Source: Candidatus Zixiibacteriota bacterium (GTDB taxonomy: Bacteria; Zixibacteria; MSB-5A5; CAIYYT01). From it: a stretch of 5,894 nt of DNA. Under the pieces are notes generated by a model. That model did no database searches. It saw only the letters and a program-made list of their open reading frames with translations, and had not been told where the DNA came from. The stretch covers positions 1 through 5,894 of the forward strand of contig JAGLUH010000506.1 in NCBI GenBank assembly GCA_023134875.1. The letters run 5' to 3'. A program made the position numbers and the translations under genes. Positions 1 through 5,401 of the stretch are shown in pieces (within the stretch, counting starts at the first letter, position 1; the number at the start of each line of letters is the position of its first letter).

Positions 1-2
1 AC

Positions 3-185
3 AATGTCGATGATCTCGATTTGCTTAATGAGATTTTTCGCTCCGCGCATACTGTGAAAGGCACCTCCGGATTCCTTGGGTTTGATAAAATCACCGAGCT
101 CACCCACAAGATGGAGGATGTTCTTAACAAACTCCGCAAGGGAGAGTTCAAGGTCACCGCCGACATTGGAAAGACGCGCTGTTGA
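3..185 (+). pseudogene. cheA: CheA fragment 1: partial HPt (P1) domain, 5' end outside the window
   Basis: This is the phosphotransfer domain of the chemotaxis histidine kinase CheA, which autophosphorylates a histidine and passes the phosphate to CheY and CheB. Frame 3 shows the H-box SAHTVKGTSGFLGF, with the phospho-accepting His at 48-50 (CAT). The following helix reads ITELTHKMEDVLNKLRKGEF, typical of CheA P1. Helix A lies before the window. The match ends at about VTADI (near 167), and the frame then closes at TGA 183-185 after a few unrelated residues. A normal HPt continues with one or two more helices and then a linker or P2 domain that binds CheY/CheB; none of that is present. The next recognisable CheA residues are in another frame only about 10 bases later, so this looks like a deletion junction. 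Identity as CheA is very secure. Whether the break is biological or an assembly artefact is open. Confidence 0.85.
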
Positions 186-471
186 TCAAACAGTCAGGGT
201 CGATGTTGAGCGACTTGACAACTTGATGAATATCATGGGCGAGCTGGTACTGGGCCGGAACACGCTCGCACAGATGTCAGGTCGTCTTAACGCCGAGTTC
301 GAGGGGAACGAAGTAGTCGAACAGGTCAACCAGGCAACGGCTCAGATAAACTTCATCACTACTGAACTGCAACTGACGGTTATGAAGATGCGTATGCAGC
401 CGGTGGGTAAGGTCTTCAATAAATTCCCGCGGGTTGTTCGAGACCTGGCCGTGCCCAGAAGAAGGAAATAG
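178..471 (+). pseudogene. cheA: CheA fragment 2: dimerisation (P3) domain and start of the kinase domain
   Basis: Frame 1 carries the CheA P3 dimerisation helices and the first strand of the catalytic region. The signature stretches are VRVDVERLDNLMNIMGELVL, at the start of P3, and KMRMQPVGKVFNKFPRVVRD, the conserved entry into P4. Homology begins at about 178 (AVDQTVRVD). The nearest upstream ATG in this frame (76-78) lies in sequence that codes for HPt in frame 3, so it is not a real start. At 448-450 the reading should go from LA to RAQKKEIEL. Instead frame 1 gives VPRRRK and stops at TAG 469-471. Adding one base in the GCC-GTGCC stretch (GCC CGT GCC) restores the expected sequence in frame 3, so a single-base loss explains the break. 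Without repair this piece has neither an ATP site nor a phospho-histidine. Confidence 0.85.
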
Positions 472-1370
472 AGCTGCACATCAGCGGTGAAGAAACGGAA
501 CTGGACACGTCGGTAATCGAAGAGATCGGTGATCCCCTGGTGCACCTGGTGCGCAATGCCGCTGATCATGGGATCGAAATGCCTGACGAGCGCGTCAAGG
601 CGGGTAAGCCACAAGTGGGACGCATCGACCTGATCGCCAGCCAGGAAGGTTCCAATATCATCATCAAGGTGGAGGACGACGGCGCCGGACTGGATGTTGA
701 CTGCATTCGGAAAAAAGCGGTAGAGAGAAGATTAGGCAATACCGAACAGATCAAAGCGATGTCCGATCAGGATATCTTCAATTTCATTTTCCATCCCGGC
801 TTCTCAACCGCCAGGGTGGTTTCCGACGTTTCCGGACGCGGTGTCGGCATGGATGTCGTCAAAACCAACATCGAGAAGCTGAAAGGAATCACTGAACTGG
901 AGTCGCAGCCGGGAGTGGGTACCAGCGTCATTATCAAGCTGCCCTTGACGCTGGCAATTGTCCAGGGCCTGCTGGTGGAGGCAGACAGTGATCTCTTCGT
1001 GCTACCGCTGGCATCAGTGCTGGAAACGGTGAGAGTATCGCGCGAGGATGTTCAGACAATCAATCAGAAGGAAGTTATTCGTCTGCGCGACACGGTGTTG
1101 CCGATTATCGACTTGCACAAGCTCTTCTTTGAAAACAACGGCAGCTTCGATGTCGATTCACTTGAGGAATCATATGTCGTTGTCATCGGCCTGGCCAATC
1201 AACGACTTGGCCTTCTGGTTAACAGTCTGCTCGGCCAGGAAGAGGTGGTTATCAAGTCTCTGGGCGATTTCCTGGGGGGAACACGGGGTATCGCCGGCGC
1301 CACCATCCTCGGAGATGGCCGCGTGCGGTTGATTGTCGATCCCATCGGCGTATTTAAACTTGCCTCCTGA
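453..1370 (+). CDS. cheA: CheA fragment 3: ATP-binding kinase (P4) and CheW-like (P5) domains
   Basis: This is the C-terminal half of CheA: the HATPase domain that phosphorylates the HPt histidine, and the CheW-like domain that docks on CheW and receptors at the membrane array. The N-box reads HLVRNAADHGIE with its Asn at 555-557. The G1 box is EDDGAGLD, followed by FHPGFSTA, the lid motif SGRGVGMDVVK and the G2-like PGVGTSV. The P5 domain starts at about LTLAIVQGLLVE and ends VDPIGVFKLAS at TGA 1368-1370. CheA homology runs upstream to about 453 in this frame (AQKKEIELHISG). A GTG at 540 could only start a truncated protein inside the N-box helix, so I treat it as not a start. The domains look fully conserved, arguing that any loss of function is recent or that the upstream frameshift is an error. 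cheB starts 28 nt downstream, so the two are probably co-transcribed. Confidence 0.9.
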   Translation, partial: AQKKEIELHISGEETELDTSVIEEIGDPLVHLVRNAADHGIEMPDERVKAGKPQVGRIDLIASQEGSNIIIKVEDDGAGLDVDCIRKKAVERRLGNTEQIKAMSDQDIFNFIFHPGFSTARVVSDVSGRGVGMDVVKTNIEKLKGITELESQPGVGTSVIIKLPLTLAIVQGLLVEADSDLFVLPLASVLETVRVSREDVQTINQKEVIRLRDTVLPIIDLHKLFFENNGSFDVDSLEESYVVVIGLANQRLGLLVNSLLGQEEVVIKSLGDFLGGTRGIAGATILGDGRVRLIVDPIGVFKLAS

Positions 1371-1398
1371 ACCTTCAAAGCGATCGGAACGTCAGTGA

Positions 1399-1824
1399 AT
1401 GGATAAGAAAATTCGAATACTGATCGTGGATGACTCTGCGTTCATGCGTAAAGCCATCCAGATGATGGTTGCCGGCGACCCGGCAATTGAGATCGTCGGT
1501 ACGGCCAGGGACGGCAAAGAGGGATATGAAAAAGCCCTGGAGCTAAAGCCTGACCTGGTCACTATGGACATCGAAATGCCGCGCCTGGACGGACTGTCAG
1601 CTCTGCGACTAATTATGGAGAACCAGCCGACGCCGGTGATCATGGTGTCGTCGTTGACTTCGGAAGGAGCCAAGGTTACTCTTGACGCCCTGGAGATGGG
1701 AGCAGTCGATTTCATTCCGAAAGCGAGTTCGTTCGTCTCGCTCGACATCGCCAAGATCAAGTCTGATTTAATTGAAAAAATCAAGCAAATCTACTTACGT
1801 CGGCGTACCTTGATGGCACACTAG
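1399..1824 (+). CDS. cheB: CheB receiver domain, cut off by an in-frame TAG
   Basis: This is the N-terminal regulatory half of the chemotaxis methylesterase CheB. The receiver fold is complete: acidic pocket D11-D12 in ILIVDDSAFMRK, phospho-acceptor D57 in VTMDIEMP, the switch Ser in VSSLT (84-85), and K108 in DFIPKAS. The stretch EGAKVTLDALEMGAVDF is characteristic of CheB rather than CheY. The reading frame stops at TAG 1822-1824 (codon 142), in the linker that should lead to the methylesterase domain, which follows in the same frame. The 141-residue product would be a lone CheY-like receiver with about 20 residues of basic linker. It might still accept phosphate from CheA, but that is inference. 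ATG 1399 is the natural start because the receiver's first strand follows directly. Upstream there is only a weak GGAA (about 1386-1389) as Shine-Dalgarno. Confidence 0.9.
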   Translation: MDKKIRILIVDDSAFMRKAIQMMVAGDPAIEIVGTARDGKEGYEKALELKPDLVTMDIEMPRLDGLSALRLIMENQPTPVIMVSSLTSEGAKVTLDALEMGAVDFIPKASSFVSLDIAKIKSDLIEKIKQIYLRRRTLMAH

Positions 1825-2475
1825 GCGCTGAAACGGGGTCGCCGGGCAGCAATCAAGCAGAAGCTGGCAGCCTCCGTCAGGCAACCAGCGCGTAACAAGA
1901 AAAGCAAGCTGATTTCCCTGGTCGCCATCGGTATTTCAACCGGAGGCCCGCCCGCTTTGCAATCAGTCCTCGAAGCGTTGCCCCGCAATTTCCCTACCGG
2001 CATCGTGATCGTCCAGCATATGCCCCCTACCTTTACCAAGTCACTGGCGGAGCGGTTGAACCGCCTTTGCCATATCGGCGTCAAAGAAGCGGAGCACGGC
2101 GAGACCATTACCGCCGGCAATGCCTATATTGCTCCGGGAGATCAGCATCTCCTGGTGCGGCGGCACACCGGCAAGGCGGTGGTGGTGCTCTCAAAGCAAC
2201 CGTCATCATCACTGCATACTCCCTCGGTGGACGTGATGACCAAGTCAGTCGCCGAATCGTACGGCCGAACCTCGCTCGGCGTGATCCTGACCGGTATGGG
2301 TGCGGACGGCGCTGAAGGTCTAGATCTAATGAAGCAAGATGGTTCCGATATTATCGCCCAGGATGAAGACAGCTGTGCGGTTTACGGCATGCCACGGGCG
2401 GTAGTGGAAGCGGGAATCGCCGATATGGTCGCTCCCCTGGAACAGATTCCCGCCGAGATTATGGCTTATTTCTAA
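1825..2475 (+). CDS. cheB: CheB methylesterase domain, in frame after the TAG
   Basis: This is the catalytic half of CheB, which removes methyl groups from receptor glutamates (and deamidates glutamines) to adapt chemoreceptors. Numbering through the TAG as codon 142, the catalytic triad is present: S180 in IGISTGGPPAL, H207 in VIVQHMPP and D303 in LTGMGADGAEGL. The joined protein would be 358 codons, a normal CheB length. There is no ATG, GTG or TTG in frame between the TAG and the catalytic Ser loop. The first candidate, TTG 1957, falls after S180, so independent translation of an active domain is not supported. Production would need readthrough or a corrected TAG. The linker right after the TAG is rich in Lys and Arg. 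The gene ends with tandem TAA TAA (2473-2478). Confidence 0.88.
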   Translation, partial: ALKRGRRAAIKQKLAASVRQPARNKKSKLISLVAIGISTGGPPALQSVLEALPRNFPTGIVIVQHMPPTFTKSLAERLNRLCHIGVKEAEHGETITAGNAYIAPGDQHLLVRRHTGKAVVVLSKQPSSSLHTPSVDVMTKSVAESYGRTSLGVILTGMGADGAEGLDLMKQDGSDIIAQDEDSCAVYGMPRAVVEAGIADMVAPLEQIPAEIMAYF

Positions 2476-2479
2476 TAAG
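2465..2479. repeat. Inverted repeat over the cheB stop codon
   Basis: CTTATT, a 3-nt loop TCT, then AATAAG form a perfect 6-bp AT-rich stem that includes the tandem TAA TAA stops. A run of seven T follows at 2489-2495, but it is nine bases away from the stem. The stem has only one G-C pair, so I do not call a rho-independent terminator. A second weak pairing (ATAAGA 2475-2480 with TCTTAT 2495-2500) competes with it. Confidence 0.4.
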
Positions 2480-2508
2480 AGCGACGCGTTTTTTTCTTAT
2501 AGTTTTAG

Positions 2509-2538
2509 TTGAAATACTATTGCGCTCACACTTATTGT
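2509..2538 (+). promoter_or_regulatory. Possible sigma70 promoter for the sensor kinase, leaderless layout
   Basis: A TTGAAA at 2509-2514 (five of six to TTGACA) is followed after 18 nt by TATTGT at 2533-2538 (four of six to TATAAT). The expected transcription start, about 8 nt downstream, coincides with the ATG at 2546. There is no Shine-Dalgarno between cheB and this ATG, so a leaderless mRNA is conceivable. The -10 is weak and lies inside the inverted repeat at 2526-2546. The kinase could also simply be read through from the che genes 70 nt upstream. Confidence 0.35.
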
Positions 2539-2546
2539 AAGTGTGA
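2526..2546. repeat. Perfect 9-bp inverted repeat at the kinase start codon, possible operator or hairpin
   Basis: TCACACTTA and TAAGTGTGA are exact reverse complements separated by TTG. The right arm ends on the A of the ATG start codon (2546-2548). As DNA it is a 21-bp two-fold symmetric site of the size bound by dimeric regulators, and it overlaps the candidate -10. As RNA it would be a stem that hides the bases just before the start codon. The symmetry is directly visible; a regulatory role is inference. Confidence 0.55.
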
Positions 2547-3796
2547 TGGAAGAAACAGAAACAAGCGAGAACCAAAGCGTTGAAGAAGTCGACGAGCTGT
2601 CACTCTTCAACAAGACCTTCGCTACTTTCAATGACACGATTAGATCGCTCAACCGATCCTACGCTTCGCTGCAAGCGCGATACCAAAAGCTCGCCGATGA
2701 ACTGAGCGAGACCAACGAGAAGCTTCGGCAGGCGCTTGAGGAGAACGTCAGAACCAGGAACTTTCTCGAGAATGTGCTGGAGTCGCTGACTTCCGGTGTC
2801 ATTACCATTGACCTTGAGGGGCGGATATCAACGATCAATCGCGCCGGCTGCCAGATCCTGCGAAGCAATTACCAGGATATCGTCGGCAGCCGGTACTCAC
2901 GTCTCTTTGGCAGCAGCTTCGCCCGTAACCATCCCTTGCCCGATCTCCTAAACAGCGGCAAACCGTATCGAAATGTTGAAAAGAATATCGCCGTGAGCAA
3001 TTCCGAATCGGTGCCGATCTCCGTTTGCAGCGATCTGATCACCGATGCTGCCGGGGAGACCATCGGCGCCCTTGAGGTATTCGTCGATCTCACTGAGATG
3101 AAGAGACTGGAGGGGGAGATCGCCCGCGTCAAGAGCCTGGCCGCCCTGGGGGAAGTGGCCGCTGTGATTGCGCACGAAGTACGTAACCCACTTTCCGGAA
3201 TCGGCGGTTTTGCCGCCTTGCTCAAGGGGGAACTTGGCGAAGACCACCCTCAGATCGAATACCTGAACAAAATCACCGCCGGTGTCGAGAAACTGGATCG
3301 TGGTGTTTCCTCACTGTTGGAGTATGCCCGCGATCTGCGAGTGGAACTGGAAACAGGTGACTTGAGAGATTTGCTGCGAGAGACAGTAGAGTTCTTTCAG
3401 ATCGATCTGTCGGCAAAAGAGTCACAATCGAGAATCGAGCTTTCGTTGCCTGACAAACCAGTCAACTGTCGTTTTGACCGGGAGCATCTTTCGCGGGCGT
3501 TGATTAATCTTTTTCAGAATGCGGAGCAGGCGATGCCGGCGGGGGGTACTATCCGGGTGACTCTGGCGGCCAAAGGTGAAAATATCACGATTACTATCGA
3601 GGACGAAGGTGAAAGCATTCCTGAGGAAATAAGGGAGAAAGTTTTTGCGCCTTTCTTCACCACCCGCGAAGGAGGTACTGGTCTGGGGCTGGCGCTGGTG
3701 AAAAAAATCGTCGCGGCGCATCAGGGTACAATAGAGATGGTCACGGGACACACTAAGGGTTCGGCTTTTATCATTAGTTTTCAGAAGATACTATAA
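2546..3796 (+). CDS. Cytoplasmic PAS sensor histidine kinase of the NtrB/FleS type
   Basis: This 416-residue kinase has no signal peptide or membrane segment, so it senses an intracellular cue. Residues 20-75 look like a coiled coil (for example SYASLQARYQKLADELSETN). A PAS domain spans about 72-185 and ends in the usual DLTEMKRLE linker. HisKA lies at about 195-262 with phospho-acceptor H210 in IAHEVRNPLSGIGGF. The HATPase domain is about 305-414: N-box NLFQNAEQAM (N325), G1 DEGESIP (353-359), F-box APFFTT and G2 GTGLGLAL. The G1 box has Ser357 where a Gly is expected. ATG 2546 is preferred; an in-frame GTG at 2543 adds one residue, and neither has a Shine-Dalgarno. The partner is almost certainly the NtrC-family regulator 50 nt downstream. 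The soluble PAS layout and che neighbours recall FleS/FlrB, which control flagellar genes, but the target here is unproven. Confidence 0.93.
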   Translation: MEETETSENQSVEEVDELSLFNKTFATFNDTIRSLNRSYASLQARYQKLADELSETNEKLRQALEENVRTRNFLENVLESLTSGVITIDLEGRISTINRAGCQILRSNYQDIVGSRYSRLFGSSFARNHPLPDLLNSGKPYRNVEKNIAVSNSESVPISVCSDLITDAAGETIGALEVFVDLTEMKRLEGEIARVKSLAALGEVAAVIAHEVRNPLSGIGGFAALLKGELGEDHPQIEYLNKITAGVEKLDRGVSSLLEYARDLRVELETGDLRDLLRETVEFFQIDLSAKESQSRIELSLPDKPVNCRFDREHLSRALINLFQNAEQAMPAGGTIRVTLAAKGENITITIEDEGESIPEEIREKVFAPFFTTREGGTGLGLALVKKIVAAHQGTIEMVTGHTKGSAFIISFQKIL

Positions 3797-3810
3797 CTGT
3801 TATTATAGTA
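3789..3810. repeat. AT-rich inverted repeat over the kinase stop codon
   Basis: TACTATAA and TTATAGTA are exact 8-bp reverse complements around the loop CTGTTA. The left arm contains the TAA stop (3794-3796) of the kinase gene. It lies 18 nt upstream of the TATAAT before the response regulator, so it could be an operator or a weak mRNA stem. With one G-C pair per arm it is unlikely to terminate transcription. Confidence 0.45.
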
Positions 3811-3827
3811 ATGACATATACGAACTA

Positions 3828-3833
3828 TATAAT
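3828..3833 (+). promoter_or_regulatory. Consensus -10 hexamer just before the response regulator gene
   Basis: TATAAT matches the sigma70 -10 consensus exactly and sits 13 nt before ATG 3847. Initiation would fall at about 3840, giving a leader of only some 6-7 nt. No good -35 is present: the best hexamers 16-19 nt upstream are ATAGTA and TTATAG. The whole 50-nt gap is AT-rich, so a chance match is possible. If real, it would let the regulator be made separately from the kinase. Confidence 0.35.
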
Positions 3834-3846
3834 GTAATGGTTTAGC

Positions 3847-5265
3847 ATGATCGCACCAAGACAAATCCTTGTTGTCGATGATGACCCGCTGGTAAATGAG
3901 TTCTTTGAAGCCGCTCTTACCAGGCTGGGGCACACGGTCAAAACGTCTTCCTCTGCGGAAGCGGCGCTGGAACTGATGACGGAGACGGAGTTTGATCTGA
4001 TTTTGTCCGATGTCAAGATGCCGAATGTCACCGGCACTGAGTTGCTCCGGCAGATCAAGCAGGAGTGTGCCGACACGGTGGTGGTGATGGTGACGGCATA
4101 CGGGACCGTCAAGAACGCCGTTGAGGCGATGAAGCTGGGGGCCTTTGATTACATCCTTAAGCCGATCATGCCCGATGAGCTGGAGGTGGCGGTAAACCGG
4201 GCGCTGGAGCACCGGGAACTGGTGCTGGAGAACCGGATACTGAAATCGGAGATCAAGAGTAAGTATGATTTCGGCCGCATTGTCGGCAGTGACAAGAAAT
4301 TGATCGACTTACTGACAATGCTTGACTCGGCGGCCAAATCGCGCGCCACCATTTTGATTACCGGAGAATCAGGGACGGGCAAGGAGTTGATCGCGCGGGC
4401 GATACATTACAATTCACCCCGCTGTGACGGTCCTTTTATTAAGCTAAATTGCGCCGCCTTGCCGGAGGGGCTGATCGAGTCGGAATTGTTTGGTCATGAG
4501 AAGGGCGCTTTTACCAATGCCATCAAGCAGTCACGGGGAAGATTTGAGATGGCCGACGGTGGCTCCTTGCTGCTCGATGAAATTAGCGAGATTCCCCCTG
4601 GTGTCCAGGCAAAACTGTTGCGGGTTATCCAGGAACGGGAATTCGAGCGAGTCGGCTCAGCGGTGAGTTTGAAAGTTGATGTGCGGCTGGTGGTCACCAC
4701 CAATCAAAACCTTGAGGAAAGGATTAAGCAGGGGAAGTTTCGGGAAGACCTTTACTATCGGCTCAATGTGATTCCGCTGCATCTTCCTCCGCTGCGTGAG
4801 CGCAAGGGTGATATTCCCATGCTGGCGGAATACTTCCTGCGCGATTATAACGCCGAAAACAACCGCAATATCAAGGGCATCACCGAGAAGGCGATGAAAC
4901 TGCTGAACCGCTATCACTGGCCGGGTAATATCAGGGAACTGGAGAATTACATCGAGCGCGCGGTAGTGCTTTGCCGGAGTGACCGCATCACCGAGGCGGA
5001 CCTGCCGAGTTACCTGGTGCTGGGACCATTGGCGCAGCAATCGCCACGAACATTCGATGGTGACATGACCATCGCCGAACTGGAGAAAGTGGCGATTATC
5101 AATACGCTGGAGAAATTCGACGGCAATCGCACCAGGGCAGCGGCGGTGTTGGGAATCTCGTCGCGCACGCTCAGGAATAAACTACACGAATATGGCCTGA
5201 TGGGGTCAGGCGGTTCTACGGAGGATCTGGTCGAAGTGGGAACGGGCGAAGCGACCGAGAAGTAG
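3847..5265 (+). CDS. NtrC-family sigma54-dependent response regulator
   Basis: This 472-residue activator receives phosphate on D55 and uses ATP hydrolysis to open sigma54 RNA polymerase complexes. The receiver (1-120) has D11-D12, D55 in SDVKMP, T83 in MVTAYG and K105 in ILKP. The AAA+ domain (about 143-390) shows Walker A GESGTGKE (173-180), Walker B LLLDE (241-245), the sensor I region TTNQN, the arginine-rich REDLYYRLNVIPL and sensor II GNIRELEN. The L1 loop that contacts sigma54 reads GAFTNA (220-225) rather than the usual GAFTGA. A Fis-type helix-turn-helix lies at about 424-451 (NRTRAAAVLGISSRTLRNKL), followed by a Gly/Ser/acidic tail of about 20 residues. The start is ATG 3847, since the receiver's first strand follows; no Shine-Dalgarno is visible. 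It pairs with the kinase just upstream. Flagellar control (FleR/FlrC-like) is a guess from context. Confidence 0.95.
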   Translation: MIAPRQILVVDDDPLVNEFFEAALTRLGHTVKTSSSAEAALELMTETEFDLILSDVKMPNVTGTELLRQIKQECADTVVVMVTAYGTVKNAVEAMKLGAFDYILKPIMPDELEVAVNRALEHRELVLENRILKSEIKSKYDFGRIVGSDKKLIDLLTMLDSAAKSRATILITGESGTGKELIARAIHYNSPRCDGPFIKLNCAALPEGLIESELFGHEKGAFTNAIKQSRGRFEMADGGSLLLDEISEIPPGVQAKLLRVIQEREFERVGSAVSLKVDVRLVVTTNQNLEERIKQGKFREDLYYRLNVIPLHLPPLRERKGDIPMLAEYFLRDYNAENNRNIKGITEKAMKLLNRYHWPGNIRELENYIERAVVLCRSDRITEADLPSYLVLGPLAQQSPRTFDGDMTIAELEKVAIINTLEKFDGNRTRAAAVLGISSRTLRNKLHEYGLMGSGGSTEDLVEVGTGEATEK

Positions 5266-5276
5266 TCGCTTTTGCC
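5248..5276 (+). terminator. Terminator-like hairpin over the end of the response regulator gene
   Basis: AAGCGAC (5249-5255) and GTCGCTT (5265-5271) pair perfectly around a 9-nt loop. The stem can be extended by a G-U pair and, after a one-base bulge, by GGC (5245-5247) with GCC (5274-5276). The run CTTTTG directly after GTCGC resembles a short U-tract. The TAG stop (5263-5265) lies in the loop and the base of the right arm. Four T is short for an intrinsic terminator, so efficiency is doubtful, but its position between two transcription units fits. Confidence 0.4.
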
Positions 5277-5341
5277 GGTTTGCACAAACTGCGATTATCA
5301 GCGTCATCTAATAAGTTGAAATGATCGACAGCAAAAAAGAT

Positions 5342-5370
5342 TTGACAAGCGATTTCGCTGACGGTATATT
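5342..5370 (+). promoter_or_regulatory. Strong sigma70-type promoter for the outer-membrane protein gene
   Basis: TTGACA at 5342-5347 is a perfect -35. A 17-nt spacer leads to TATATT at 5365-5370, five of six to TATAAT. A six-A tract at 5333-5338 just upstream resembles an UP element. Transcription would start near 5377 and leave a leader of about 40 nt before ATG 5417. The spacer contains the inverted repeat AGCGA-TT-TCGCT (5348-5359), a possible operator. This is the best promoter in the window and places the barrel gene in its own transcription unit. Confidence 0.75.
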
Positions 5371-5401
5371 TGCATCTTGAATTTTGGCAAGGATTTGTCA
5401 C

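Noticed and set aside
76..177. N-terminal extension of CheA fragment 2 from ATG 76
   Set aside because: This stretch encodes conserved HPt sequence in frame 3; its frame 1 translation is a Ser/Arg-rich shadow.
540..1370. Independent gene starting at GTG 540
   Set aside because: The GTG is inside the N-box helix and CheA sequence continues upstream to 453, so a real protein would not begin here.
1957..2475. Separate gene starting at TTG 1957
   Set aside because: The start lies after the catalytic Ser loop of the methylesterase domain, and CheB homology continues upstream in the same frame to the TAG, so it is a piece of cheB.
2489..2495. T7 run after cheB as an intrinsic terminator
   Set aside because: No GC-rich stem directly precedes it; the nearby CTTATT/AATAAG stem is AT-rich and nine bases away.
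1399..5265. A genetic code with TAG as sense
   Set aside because: The response regulator ends at TAG 5263-5265 just after a normal C-terminus, and all other lesions are of different kinds, so one TAG in cheB is better explained by mutation, error or local readthrough.
5276..5291. Second hairpin after the response regulator (CGGTTT-GCAC-AAACTG)
   Set aside because: Six pairs including one G-U, mostly A-T, with no following U-tract; too weak to call.
5384..5400. Sigma54 promoter-like TTGGCAAGGATTTGTCA upstream of the barrel gene
   Set aside because: The -24 half fits, but the -12 half has TC where GC is invariant, and the resulting start would fall after the Shine-Dalgarno. The sigma70 promoter at 5342-5370 explains the gene better.
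342..5401. Minus-strand ORFs across the window
   Set aside because: All lie opposite well-conserved genes and read as low-complexity Ser/Arg-rich or His-rich shadows with no domain signature.
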